Shown: piece after piece, positions 51,772 to 59,801 of the stretch
Layout: each line of letters opens with the position of its first letter
Position numbering within the stretch: the first letter of the stretch is position 1
Origin: Pannonibacter phragmitetus DSM 14782
Lineage (GTDB): Bacteria > Pseudomonadota > Alphaproteobacteria > Rhizobiales > Stappiaceae
Assembly (NCBI RefSeq): GCF_000382365.1
Contig: NZ_KB908230.1
Span: forward strand, 1-64,000
Length of the DNA: 64,000 nucleotides
Direction: 5' to 3'
Program-made: the position numbers and the translations under genes
The notes under the pieces: generated by a model
Seen by the model: only the letters and a program-made list of their open reading frames with translations
Database searches by the model: none
What the model was told of the DNA's origin: nothing

Positions 51772-52506
51772 ATGACCGGGTTTGGACCGCTGGACCGGGG
51801 GACAGGGATTGCCGTCTGGCGTCAGATAGCCGAGTGGATCCGCTCCGAGGCAGCTGCCGGCCGGTTCGTGCCTGGCATGCAGCTGCCACCGGAAATGGAG
51901 CTTGCGGCCCGCTTCGGCGTGAACCGGCATACGGTCCGCCGCGCTATCTCGGTGCTGACGCACGAGGGGCTGCTGCGTGCGGATCAGGGGCGGGGAACCT
52001 TTTTTGCGGGGCGTTCCGTCAGCTATCCGATCTCGCGGCAGACACGCTTCTCTGAAATTCTGGCCGGGCAGGGCCATGCGCCAGGCGGGCGCCTGACGGG
52101 AGCTGGCGTCGAGGGGGCGAATGAAGTCCTTGCCGCCCGGCTGGAGGTGCCGGCCGGAACACCGCTGCAGCGGATAGAGACTTTGCGGATGTCAGGGGAC
52201 ACGCCGGTTCTGGCTGGAACAAGCTGGTGTGAGCTGATCCGTTTTCCGGGCTTTGCCGCTGATTTTGCCGAAACTGGCTCCTTCACCCAGTGTTTCACCA
52301 GGGCAGGGCTTGGAGGATATGTCCGCCGCGAAACGCGGATCTATGCTGAACGTGCCACGGTTGAGGATGCCCGGTTGCTGGGAGTTGAATTCGGCTCGCC
52401 TGTGATGGTGATGGAAGTGATCAACGAGGACCCGGATGGCCGTCCGGTGCAATACGCCCGCAGCCGCGTTGCGGCAGACCGGATGGAACTGGTGGTGCGC
52501 AGCTGA
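51772..52506 (+). CDS. phnF: Phosphonate-metabolism regulator, GntR/HutC family
   Basis: A 244-residue regulator. The N-terminal winged helix is VWRQIAEWIRSEAAAGRFVP, then LPPEMELAARFGVNRHTVRR; the C-terminal UTRA ligand domain covers residues about 90-240 (VPAGTPLQRIETLRMSGD). It resembles PhnF and is divergent from FosX/DUF1045/phnM/phnN. It probably represses those genes through the site at 51713-51728 (inferred). In most relatives phnGHIJKL lie nearby; here a CHAD gene converges directly. Confidence 0.88.
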   Translation: MTGFGPLDRGTGIAVWRQIAEWIRSEAAAGRFVPGMQLPPEMELAARFGVNRHTVRRAISVLTHEGLLRADQGRGTFFAGRSVSYPISRQTRFSEILAGQGHAPGGRLTGAGVEGANEVLAARLEVPAGTPLQRIETLRMSGDTPVLAGTSWCELIRFPGFAADFAETGSFTQCFTRAGLGGYVRRETRIYAERATVEDARLLGVEFGSPVMVMEVINEDPDGRPVQYARSRVAADRMELVVRS

Positions 52507-54087
52507 TCAGCTCTTCTTGCGGGTCCAGCAGGGCTTTGCCTTGCTGGCTTCCTTCCAGCCGCTGCGGGCTTCCGGCCAGGCCGTCCGGGCCTGTGCTTCA
52601 TGCCATCCCAGGACGAAGCCGGACGCCGCGGCAAGAGAGGCGGCCCGAATCGTCTTGCCCGCCGTCTTTACTGGGCCAGGCGACAGGGTGGCCAGCCTTT
52701 CCGCCATGGCCACGTCATTGAGGTAGCCAAAGACATCCTGCAGAGTCTTGAGCTGCTTGAGGAAGGTCTTGCGCGCTTCGCCGGGGAACAGGCTGGCGAA
52801 GAACTCCAGCCCGTAGCGGAATTTCTTCAGGGCCTTGCGCATGTCGTGGCGCTCGGTCCGCGACAGGGTGTCGAGCCGCCTGCCATAGCTCTGCACCTTG
52901 CGCCAGCGTTTGCCGATTGCTTCGCTGGCAAAGGAAGTTACGGCTTCGCCGAGCTGGTCTGCCTGACGCGCGTCCTCTTCCTTGCGCCAGCCTGAAGTCT
53001 CGCAGTAGCCGGCAAGATCCAGCAGGAAGCCGTTGAAGGCCGCGCTTGCCAGTTCCCCCTTCAGGCCCTGCCGTGCTGCCTGCCGGTCCTTGCCGAGCTG
53101 TTCCAGCAGCAGCGGAATGTTGATGCCCTCCGGCGCGTGGGATGCAAGAGGCGCGGTGATTTCATCGCTCAGCACATCGAGATCCCGCAGCGCTCCGGCT
53201 GCAGCGGCATAGCGGCTGGCCTGCTGGTCCAGCGTGCCGGTGCGGCGCGGGTCAAGAACCGGGCGGAACAGCTTGAACGCTGTGCGCAGCCGCCGGAAGC
53301 CGATGCGCAGCTGATGCGGGCCTTCATTGTCCGCACTGGTGAGGCAGACCATGCGGGCGGCGGAAATCTGATCGATGCAGGAGCGCAGGATGTGCTGATA
53401 GGCGTCTTCCACGCGCATCGTGGCGTCGAGGCTGATGGTGCCGGCGTTGCACGGGGCTTCATCCTGCCCGAGAAACAGCCGGTAGCCGCGCTCGGCCTTG
53501 CTCATCGGCGAAAAGCGGAAGGCATTGGCGCCCGTCAGTGCCAGTGCTGCCTCATAAAGCGGCGCGATGCCTCCGGACTTCAGCTCCAGCTCCAACTCGC
53601 ACAGGGGCAGGCGTTTGTCTCCCGCAACAATCTCGCCGATGTCCAGCGCGGCCTCGATGACGGTTCCATCTTCCCGCGTCAGGTCGCGCTGGGTGCGCTG
53701 CATCACCGTCTCGAAACAGGGAACGAGTCCGGCACCGCCGGTGCAGTCCGCAATCTGACGGCGGATATCTTCATCGGCGACCTGATCCAGCTGGAATTGC
53801 GGGCCGCTGACATCTGTCTCGATCTCGATCGGAGAGGACAGGCCGCCGGAAAGCGGCTTGCCGAGCTTGACGGTCTGGATCCAGCGCCGCCCGGACTTGC
53901 GCACCCGTGCGGCGATCCTGGCCTTGTGCAGCCTGAGATCCGCCGTGTCGAAATAGATCGACGTGAGTTGCTTCGTTGAAGTTTTGCCGGAGAAAAAACC
54001 TGTGAGGGCCCCGGAGAACATCAGGTCCTCCGCTGCGCAAGGTTCAAGCTCCAGCTTGAGTTCGACTTCTCTGTCCGGCGTGCTCAT
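52507..54087 (-). CDS. CYTH-CHAD domain protein
   Basis: A 526-residue protein. The N-terminal CYTH (triphosphate tunnel) domain starts MSTPDREVELKLELEP with the ExExK motif and has RRWIQTVKLGKPLSGG and EIETDVSG. The C-terminal CHAD domain (about 210-500) has repeated helices with conserved His, as in EGPHQLRIGFRRLRTAFKLF and RTERHDMRKALKKFRYGLEF. CYTH tunnels hydrolyse triphosphates, and CHAD binds polyphosphate; a role in polyphosphate granules is likely but inferred. Its stop abuts the phnF stop, together forming TGATCA. Start at 54087; upstream frame to 54210 is unsupported. Confidence 0.92.
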   Translation of the reverse strand: MSTPDREVELKLELEPCAAEDLMFSGALTGFFSGKTSTKQLTSIYFDTADLRLHKARIAARVRKSGRRWIQTVKLGKPLSGGLSSPIEIETDVSGPQFQLDQVADEDIRRQIADCTGGAGLVPCFETVMQRTQRDLTREDGTVIEAALDIGEIVAGDKRLPLCELELELKSGGIAPLYEAALALTGANAFRFSPMSKAERGYRLFLGQDEAPCNAGTISLDATMRVEDAYQHILRSCIDQISAARMVCLTSADNEGPHQLRIGFRRLRTAFKLFRPVLDPRRTGTLDQQASRYAAAAGALRDLDVLSDEITAPLASHAPEGINIPLLLEQLGKDRQAARQGLKGELASAAFNGFLLDLAGYCETSGWRKEEDARQADQLGEAVTSFASEAIGKRWRKVQSYGRRLDTLSRTERHDMRKALKKFRYGLEFFASLFPGEARKTFLKQLKTLQDVFGYLNDVAMAERLATLSPGPVKTAGKTIRAASLAAASGFVLGWHEAQARTAWPEARSGWKEASKAKPCWTRKKS

Positions 54088-54146
54088 GGCAAAACTACTA
54101 ACCTGCCGCCAGTTTGGAGTCGAATGATTTCCGGAGACTTTCGTGG

Positions 54147-54644
54147 TCAGCCGCGCCCGAACAGGCGGCCGATGCGGGCGCTCACCTTCATCAGGAGGGA
54201 AACAGTCCACGGCATGGGGCGCCGGTTGAAGGCGATCTTGCGCACATAGACCGGCACATGCCAGACCGCGCGCGTGCCTGCCGGAAACAGCATGCTGACG
54301 CCGGGGCGGCCTTCATAGGTGTTGCCGGCCTCGTCTGTGATGTGCACCTCGCCTTCAAGGAACAGCACCGTTTCGTCCCAGAAGAAGTGCCAATGGAACG
54401 TGCCGGCGGTGCACTCCCAATGGTCTGTCGAGGACCAGCCGTTGGTGCCGGTCGACAGGCTGGCGAGCCGGGCCTGCGGCGTACCCTCGATGATCCACTC
54501 CGGGCGGATCGGTGCGCTGCGCATGGTGGCGGTGTTGAGGGCAGCATAGCGGAAGGCGGGCGTCGAGCTGCCCGTCTGCGTCATCTGGGGTGATGATTCC
54601 CCGTCCTGCGGCTTGCCGATGTTGCCGTTTTCAATAAGTGCCAT
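54147..54644 (-). CDS. Cupin-domain protein
   Basis: A 165-residue protein with one cupin barrel: GTFHWHFFWDETVLFLEGEV is motif 1 (metal-ligand pattern with H, H and E) and GVSMLFPAGTRAVWHVP motif 2. A basic C-terminal tail (LLMKVSARIGRLFGRG) follows. It lacks a recognisable partner domain; substrate and metal are unknown. Start MALIENGNIGKPQDG at 54644 with CAGGAGAAGG upstream. Confidence 0.8.
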   Translation of the reverse strand: MALIENGNIGKPQDGESSPQMTQTGSSTPAFRYAALNTATMRSAPIRPEWIIEGTPQARLASLSTGTNGWSSTDHWECTAGTFHWHFFWDETVLFLEGEVHITDEAGNTYEGRPGVSMLFPAGTRAVWHVPVYVRKIAFNRRPMPWTVSLLMKVSARIGRLFGRG

Positions 54645-54798
54645 GATGCCCAGCCTTCTCCTGCCCGGCGGTGCCTCTTTGTCTGCGGGCACCTGCGGTT
54701 GCTGATCTTATGCCACCGGCCATATTGCATCGTGGTTTAACCGCGGATCTGCGCCATCTGGAATTTGCAAATGCGGTTAACCGCCGGTGACCGGCTGA

Positions 54799-55350
54799 TC
54801 AGGCCTTGGCCTGGTAGCGGGCTGCCTCACCGGGCCAGCTTTCAATATCATGCGGGCGGCCTTCCTGATCGGCAAAGGCGACCATATCACGGGCGAGGAT
54901 GGCATCGAAGAGCAGAACCGAGGTGACAGCCATCCGTCTGCCCCGGTCAAGGATCAGCAGCTCGAAGCCCTCCTGCAGGCGGGTACGCAGATAGGGCACG
55001 ATATCGCTGGTTTTCCAGGCGAGCGGGCGCGCCGGATCGACGAACATCACATAGATGCGCTCGATCGGGTCGCGGTGGAAATAGGCACCGGCATCCAGCG
55101 GATGAGGAATGCGGTTGCGGTCCGGGCTGTTCGTCAGCCGGGCGGAGAGATAGGCGCATTGATAGGCAAGGCAGGCGGCGGGCCGCTCCGGCTGGCCGAA
55201 GATGGCGCAGCCATGGTCCTTGATGCTGGCGCAGGGCCGGTACATCGGCTTGTCCAGTGGACCGATTTCGGGAAGCTCGCAGCAATAGGTGCAGGTGCGG
55301 CACCAGGATATGCGGGCGCCAGCGTCCTTCTTGCGTTTTGCCTGCCCCAC
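54799..55350 (-). CDS. Cysteine-cluster protein (YkgJ-like), function unknown
   Basis: A 183-residue protein whose first third carries C17, C20, C23, C24, C40, C48, C60 and C65. The C-x2-C-x2-CC followed by spaced cysteines resembles the YkgJ-family zinc or iron-sulfur site (SWCRTCTYCCELPEIGPLD). The rest is an alpha/beta domain without recognised motif (LQEGFELLILDRGRRMAVTS). No membrane segment. A basic N-terminus MGQAKRKKD precedes the cluster. Single gene. Confidence 0.75.
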   Translation of the reverse strand: MGQAKRKKDAGARISWCRTCTYCCELPEIGPLDKPMYRPCASIKDHGCAIFGQPERPAACLAYQCAYLSARLTNSPDRNRIPHPLDAGAYFHRDPIERIYVMFVDPARPLAWKTSDIVPYLRTRLQEGFELLILDRGRRMAVTSVLLFDAILARDMVAFADQEGRPHDIESWPGEAARYQAKA

Positions 55351-55527
55351 GCGGCGTCTCCCTCTCGCTTCAGGCTGTAAATCGAGCGGCAGATTAAAGA
55401 CTTATCCCTGAAGCTCAAGGCCGGTGATGCAAATGAGGGGGAAGGGCGCAAGGCAACGCACTGAAGCGGGGGCGCCGAAGGGGGCGCTGAACTGGTGCAG
55501 CGTGCCTGCAAATGGCGCTGGAAAGTG

Positions 55528-55614
55528 TGGTGCCCCTGGCCCGAATCGAACGGGCACTCCCTCACGGGAAACGGATTTTGAATCCGTCGCGTCTACCAGT
55601 TCCGCCACAGGGGC
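55528..55614 (-). tRNA. tRNA-Leu (anticodon CAA)
   Basis: 87 bases with encoded CCA. The acceptor GCCCCTG pairs with CAGGGGC; the anticodon stem ACGGA/TCCGT surrounds TTCAAAA, giving CAA, which reads TTG. The long variable arm (CCCGTGAGGG) marks a class II leucine tRNA. The T-arm GCCCG-TTCGATT-CGGGC is complete. Confidence 0.96.
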
Positions 55615-55783
55615 AGCGTCCTTGGAGCCGCGACTATATCCAGACTGGCTTTGCCGTCAATCCACTGTCCGGGGCTTTCCCCGCTCCAATTGGCAATTGC
55701 CTGCTGCAGCGCAAAAATATCCGCTGCGGCACCCCGTTCCCCCGATGACAAAAGCTCCGGCGGCGGCTATGCAGAATGCCATT

Positions 55784-56362
55784 ATGCTGAGAAAACTTTA
55801 CGACTGGACACTGTCCCTCGCTTCTGGCCCGCGCGCACCGCACGCGCTGGGAGCGGTCTCATTCATTGAAAGCTCGTTCTTTCCGATTCCCCCGGATCTG
55901 CTGCTGATCCCCATGGTGGTCGCGAACCGGCGCAAGGCCTGGTTCTACGCGGCCTTGGCCACGGTCATGTCGGTGCTGGGCGGCATCTTCGGCTACCTGA
56001 TCGGTGCTTTCCTGTTTCATCAGGTTGCAGCGCCCATCCTGTCCTTCTACGGCTACATGGACAAGTTTGACCGCTTCAGCGAGATCTTCAACGCTTGGGG
56101 CTGGTGGTTCGTGTTCATCGCAGGCCTGACACCCTTCCCCTACAAGGTCATCACCATTGCTGCCGGTGTTACGGGCCTATCCATGCCGGTCTTTGTCATC
56201 GCCAGCATCGTGTCACGCGGCATGCGCTTCTTTGCGGTTGCTGCGCTGCTCTATTTCTTCGGGGAACCGATCCGCAACTTCATCGAGAAGCGCCTTGGCC
56301 TCGTGTTCACGGTATTTGTGATTCTGCTTGTTGGCGGCTTCGCTGCTATCAAGCTGCTGTGA
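55784..56362 (+). CDS. YqaA-family (DedA/SNARE-associated) membrane protein
   Basis: A 192-residue inner-membrane protein of the DedA superfamily: MLRKLYDWTLSLASGPRAPH, AVSFIESSFFPIPPDLLLIP with the acidic pair, and FIAGLTPFPYKVITIAAGVT. DedA proteins help membrane lipid carrier recycling; the YqaA branch is less well characterised. The start is uncertain: ATG at 55784 matches relatives, ATG at 55745 or 55769 would add residues, and none has a good ribosome site. The long open frame upstream crosses the tRNA and is not coding. Confidence 0.85.
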   Translation: MLRKLYDWTLSLASGPRAPHALGAVSFIESSFFPIPPDLLLIPMVVANRRKAWFYAALATVMSVLGGIFGYLIGAFLFHQVAAPILSFYGYMDKFDRFSEIFNAWGWWFVFIAGLTPFPYKVITIAAGVTGLSMPVFVIASIVSRGMRFFAVAALLYFFGEPIRNFIEKRLGLVFTVFVILLVGGFAAIKLL

Positions 56363-56381
56363 TATCGCGTGAGGATCTGAA

Positions 56382-56882
56382 ATGACGTCGCTTCAGCGGG
56401 CCAGGGCGGCCAATCTGCTTCTGCTTCTGGGGGGCACGGCTGCCATTGCTGCGGCCTGGGGCTTCCAACTGATCGGCGGATATCTGCCCTGCAAGCTGTG
56501 CCTCGAGCAGCGCGTGCCCTATTATGTGGGGCTGCCGCTGGGTGTTCTGGCGCTGCTGGCTCTCCTGACCCGCCGTACCGGCATTGCCACGGTGCTGCTG
56601 CTTCTCGTGGCGGTGGTCTTTGTCTATGGGGCCGGGCTTGGCGCCTATCAGGCCGGGGCCGAATGGGGCTTCTGGATGGGGCCGTCCGACTGCGGCGGTG
56701 GCGGTGCCACGCCCAAGTCTGCGGCCAACATGCTGCAGGCGCTGCAGAACACCCGCGTTGTCTCCTGCACGGAAGCCAGCTGGCGCATGCTCGGCCTGTC
56801 CTTTGCGGGCTGGAACATGGTGGCCTCCGCAGGTGTTGCCGTTCTGGCGCTCTTTGCAGGCTATCAGGCCCGCAAGGGCTGA
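56382..56882 (+). CDS. dsbB: Disulfide bond formation protein B
   Basis: A 166-residue four-helix membrane oxidase that re-oxidises DsbA with quinone. The first redox pair is C37/C40 in LPCKLCLEQRVPYYVG; the second is C104 (SDCGGGG) and C129 (VVSCTEASW). The length and helix plan are normal. It starts 19 bases after the YqaA-type gene with GTGAGGATCTG upstream and is followed within 15 bases by the next gene. Confidence 0.93.
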   Translation: MTSLQRARAANLLLLLGGTAAIAAAWGFQLIGGYLPCKLCLEQRVPYYVGLPLGVLALLALLTRRTGIATVLLLLVAVVFVYGAGLGAYQAGAEWGFWMGPSDCGGGGATPKSAANMLQALQNTRVVSCTEASWRMLGLSFAGWNMVASAGVAVLALFAGYQARKG

Positions 56883-56896
56883 GAGGGGACACGGCC

Positions 56897-57154
56897 ATGG
56901 GTGAGCGGGAACGGCGGGCAAAAGCCAGGGAAGACGAAGCCAGACGGGCCCTGTCGCGCGTCCAGGCCGAGAGCGAAACCATCCTGGGCTCCGCCACCAG
57001 CCGCATGGCCAGCCATGCCCAGCGTCATTTCGGCGCCGCCGACAAGAACCAGAACGACCGGATCGAGGTCTGGGGCACGCGCATCGGCCGCATGGCCGGC
57101 CTGCTGTTTGCGGTTGGGCTGGTCATCTATCTGGTCAGCGCCTATCTGATGTGA
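56897..57154 (+). CDS. Small membrane-anchored protein, function unknown
   Basis: 85 residues: a charged helical N-terminal part (GERERRAKAREDEARRALSR, VQAESETILGS) and one C-terminal helix (MAGLLFAVGLVIYLVSAYLM), so probably a tail-anchored inner-membrane protein. GAGAGGGGA lies just upstream of the ATG at 56897, and the gene is 14 bases from dsbB, suggesting cotranscription. No family recognised. Confidence 0.72.
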   Translation: MGERERRAKAREDEARRALSRVQAESETILGSATSRMASHAQRHFGAADKNQNDRIEVWGTRIGRMAGLLFAVGLVIYLVSAYLM

Positions 57155-57180
57155 ACTGCAAGTTCACAAGGGGCGATTTG

Positions 57181-57621
57181 ATGAGTGACCGGACAGGGGC
57201 GCCAGACCCGCAGATTGCAGCCATCGCGGCCATGGTGGCTCCGGGGCTGGATGCTTTCGAAATCATCGCCCGTCAGGCCTATGCGCAGCTTCCCGAAGAG
57301 TTTCAGGCGCTTTGCGAGGGCGTGCTGATCACGGTCGCCGATTTCGCCGATGAGGAAATGCTGGAGAGCGTCGGCCTCGAGGACCCGTTTGAACTGATGG
57401 GCTTGTTTCAGGGCATTGGTCTTGCGCAGGGCGGCGACTTCTTCCACACCGGCCAGCATCCGAACCGGGTCTGGCTGTTCCGCCGTCCCATTCTCGATTA
57501 CTGGGCCGAGCACGAGGAACAGCTGGGTGATGTGGTGACCCATGTTCTGGTGCATGAGATCGGCCATCACTTCGGCCTGTCGGATGAGGATATGGAAGCA
57601 ATCGAGGCCGCAGCGGGTTGA
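57181..57621 (+). CDS. Zincin-like metallopeptidase-family protein
   Basis: A 146-residue protein with the zinc-peptidase motif HEIGHHFGLSD (H125, E126, H129, D135), the minimal MPN-unrelated zincin form described as the DUF1025-type metallopeptidase family. LPEEFQALCEGVLITVADFA is also conserved. It is probably cytosolic; the substrate is unknown. The start at 57181 has AAGGGGCG upstream. It follows the small membrane gene by 26 bases. Confidence 0.85.
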   Translation: MSDRTGAPDPQIAAIAAMVAPGLDAFEIIARQAYAQLPEEFQALCEGVLITVADFADEEMLESVGLEDPFELMGLFQGIGLAQGGDFFHTGQHPNRVWLFRRPILDYWAEHEEQLGDVVTHVLVHEIGHHFGLSDEDMEAIEAAAG

Positions 57622-57649
57622 CCCGCGCGGCCTCGTTGTGCTTGTCCTG

Positions 57650-57670
57650 TGCCGGGCACGAAGCCCGGCA
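57650..57670. terminator. Bidirectional hairpin between metallopeptidase and ppa genes
   Basis: TGCCGGGC (57650-57657), loop ACGAA, GCCCGGCA (57663-57670): perfect 8-bp stem between two convergent stop codons (57621 and 57679). The sequence is similar to the common REP-like CCGGGC repeats. Confidence 0.55.
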
Positions 57671-57678
57671 TTACAGTC

Positions 57679-58215
57679 TCACTTGTCTTCGGTCTTGGCG
57701 CGCTCGATCGCCTCGACGATCAGCTGACGCGCCCTGTCCGGGCCTTCGATGCCGGTGACCTTGACCCACTTGCCGGGCTCCAGATCCTTGTAGTGCTCGA
57801 AGAAGTGCTTCACCTGCTCCATGGTGATCGCCGGCAGATCGTCGACCGACTTCACGTTCTCATAGCGGCGGGTCAGCTTGGTGCTGGGAACGGCGATGAT
57901 CTTCTCATCCTGGCCGCTCTCGTCTTCCATCATCAGCACGCCGATCGGACGGCAGCTCATGATGGCGCCGGGGATGATCGGGCGCTGGTTGATGACCACG
58001 ACGTCGATGGGGTCGCCATCGCCGCACAGGGTGTGGGGCACGAAGCCATAGTTCCCCGGATAACGCATCGGGGTGTAGAGGAAGCGGTCCACGTACATGG
58101 CACCGGCTGCCTTGTCCATCTCGTATTTGATCGGCTCGCCGCCGACCGGAACTTCGATGATGACGTTGATGTCTTCCGGCGGGTTCTTGCCGATCGGCAC
58201 CGCATCAATACGCAT
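57679..58215 (-). CDS. ppa: Inorganic pyrophosphatase
   Basis: A 178-residue family I pyrophosphatase: [40 protein letters not shown] with the metal aspartates, and [17 protein letters not shown]. It hydrolyses pyrophosphate with Mg(II) in the cytosol. The start at 58215 is preceded by CAAGGAGCAAGC; an open frame to 58272 is unsupported. Confidence 0.96.
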   Translation of the reverse strand: MRIDAVPIGKNPPEDINVIIEVPVGGEPIKYEMDKAAGAMYVDRFLYTPMRYPGNYGFVPHTLCGDGDPIDVVVINQRPIIPGAIMSCRPIGVLMMEDESGQDEKIIAVPSTKLTRRYENVKSVDDLPAITMEQVKHFFEHYKDLEPGKWVKVTGIEGPDRARQLIVEAIERAKTEDK

Positions 58216-58344
58216 GAGCTTGCTCCTTGAGTTGCTGCGCAGGTCTATTGCAGGGACCGCGCCGCGAAGCAAGGGGCAAGTGTGATAGAGCGTTGAAATC
58301 CGGGCTTTCCGGTGCCGCTGGGTGACAGATCCGGCGGGCGCGTT

Positions 58345-58863
58345 TCAGCGCTCCGTCTCGTGCCAGCAATAGATGGACAGCTCCAGCCGCTTGCCGCCCG
58401 TCTGGTGCCAGGAGCGGCCGGTCAGCACACCGCCAAGGGCGGCATAGAAGCCGCAGGCCGGTTCATTGTCCGTCAGGACGCGCACCGCAAGGCCCTTGAG
58501 ACCGCGCCGCTCCAGACAGGTTCTGACGCTGGCAAACAATCTGCGGCCAAAGCCGAGGCCCTGATACTCCGGCTTGAGATAAAGCTCGTAGAGCTCTCCG
58601 GCGCAGCCGGTGCCCCGCATGCGGCAGGGGCCATAGCTGGCATAGCCTGCCACCTCGCCCGCGACTTCCAGGACTTCGATCTCGACACCCTTGTCGATGG
58701 CATCATGCCACCAGCCGCCGCTGCGGCGGGCGACAAAGCGCTCCAGGTCCAGCCCGTCGAGCATGCCCCGGTAGGCAAGGCGCCACGCCTGCGCATGCAC
58801 GGCCGCAAGGCTGGCCGTGTCATCATGTCTTGCGGGGCGCAGTTCCACGAGGCTCGTCGTCAT
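58345..58863 (-). CDS. GNAT-family N-acetyltransferase
   Basis: 172 residues: MTTSLVELRPARHDDTASLA, the beta4 strand ELYELYLKPEYQGLGFGRRL with the acetyl-CoA loop Q-G-L-G-F-G-R, and NEPACGFYAALGGVLTGRSW. The substrate is unknown; ribosomal-protein or small-molecule acetylation are both possible. The ATG at 58863 is preferred; the frame extends to 59136 through a terminator and a probable small RNA, which argues against the longer form. Confidence 0.88.
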   Translation of the reverse strand: MTTSLVELRPARHDDTASLAAVHAQAWRLAYRGMLDGLDLERFVARRSGGWWHDAIDKGVEIEVLEVAGEVAGYASYGPCRMRGTGCAGELYELYLKPEYQGLGFGRRLFASVRTCLERRGLKGLAVRVLTDNEPACGFYAALGGVLTGRSWHQTGGKRLELSIYCWHETER

Positions 58864-58945
58864 GGGCAGATGATAGCCGGACGGAAGGTAAACGGGAAGC
58901 GGGCAATGAAAGGGGACCGGCTGATCTGCCGTTGCGGCAAATGAA

Positions 58946-58971
58946 AAGGGCCAGCACGAGTGCTGGCCCTT
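58946..58971 (-). terminator. Strong hairpin terminator upstream of the GNAT gene
   Basis: Perfect 12-bp stem AAGGGCCAGCAC/GTGCTGGCCCTT with a two-base centre, followed on the minus strand by TTCATTT. It lies 83 bases upstream of the GNAT start, so it ends a transcript coming from 58972-59100 rather than a protein gene. Confidence 0.7.
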
Positions 58972-59085
58972 CAGGTGCCCGTTCGAATGTACTTCAGCAC
59001 TCAACCTGATCAGCTCCGTTCCGGGGGGCTGGGGGGCTAATGCGTACCGGAACCAGAACCGTTCAGGCCGAACGGGTATGATCAT
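58946..59085 (-). ncRNA. Candidate small RNA with C-rich loop
   Basis: Reading the minus strand: CCGTTC-GGCCT-GAACGG hairpin (59059-59075), then GTTCCGG...CCGGAAC (arms 59047-59053 and 59018-59024) enclosing a loop with CCCCCCAGCCCCC, then the 12-bp terminator at 58946-58971. TATGAT at 59081-59086 could be a -10, though no good -35 is seen. No open frame on this strand here looks coding. C-rich loops of bacterial small RNAs often pair with ribosome sites. An attenuator leader of the GNAT gene is the alternative. Confidence 0.5.
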
Positions 59086-59288
59086 AAGATGGTGGGTCAA
59101 CGTGGCTTGTGAAGGGCTCAATTGAGGCAAAAGCAAGGTATCTTTTCAGCATTCCTGCGGCCCCGGAACCCTGTCATCCGCAGGCTTGCCAGTGCGCCCC
59201 GCAAGGGGCATCATGACAACTCAATGACATATCCTCGCCGGCAGGCATCAGCAGGTCTGATTCCGCTGCAAGGTTGACGGGAGGTGGC

Positions 59289-59717
59289 ATGAGCGAGAGC
59301 GAAGCAGACGCAGCCGGACAGCCGCAGGGCGTTCCTCATGAAATGTCTGTCCGGCCGGACAGTCCGCCCGGTTCCAGTGCCCAGTCGGCCGTTCCGCAGA
59401 TCCCGGCGAAACCCGTCGTTGCCTTTGACCGGAGAGAGCTCGACCAGATCCTGCGCATCTATGGCCGCATGGTCGCGGATGGAGAGTGGCGGGACTATGC
59501 CATCGACCTGATGAAGGACCGGGCCGTCTTCTCCGTCTTCCGCCGCAGCAGCGAAATGCCGCTTTACCGGATCGAGAAGGACCCGAAGCTTGCCCGCCGC
59601 CAGGGCGCCTACAGCGTGGTGGCGACGGGCGGCATGGTGCTCAAGCGCGGGCCCGAGCTGGCATCTGTTCTCAAGGTCTTTGAAAAGAAGCGCCATCTGC
59701 GGCTGGTGGATGCCTGA
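59289..59717 (+). CDS. DUF2794-family protein
   Basis: A 142-residue cytosolic protein. The first 45 residues are low-complexity; the rest is the DUF2794 domain, seen widely in alphaproteobacteria: VVAFDRRELDQILRIYGRMV, EWRDYAIDLMKDRAVFSVFR, LYRIEKDPKLARRQGAYSVV. Function unknown. Start MSESEADAAGQ at 59289 with GGGAGGTGGC directly upstream. A terminator follows its stop. Confidence 0.85.
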   Translation: MSESEADAAGQPQGVPHEMSVRPDSPPGSSAQSAVPQIPAKPVVAFDRRELDQILRIYGRMVADGEWRDYAIDLMKDRAVFSVFRRSSEMPLYRIEKDPKLARRQGAYSVVATGGMVLKRGPELASVLKVFEKKRHLRLVDA

Positions 59718-59747
59718 GCCGAGGCAGACCGTATTCCAGCAACGCAG

Positions 59748-59781
59748 AAAGGCCTCCGGACGGTCTCGTCCGGAGGCCTTT
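59748..59781. terminator. Bidirectional terminator
   Basis: Perfect 15-bp stem AAAGGCCTCCGGACG/CGTCCGGAGGCCTTT with a GTCT loop between the convergent DUF2794 and subtilase genes. A-runs and T-runs at the stem ends suit both directions. Confidence 0.8.
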
Positions 59782-59801
59782 CTTCCAGCTTTTCTGAAGT
59801 C

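Noticed and set aside
54726-54785. Two TTAACC motifs as CtrA sites between the cupin and cysteine-cluster genes
   Set aside because: Half-sites lack the TTAA-N7-TTAA spacing and occur by chance elsewhere in the window.
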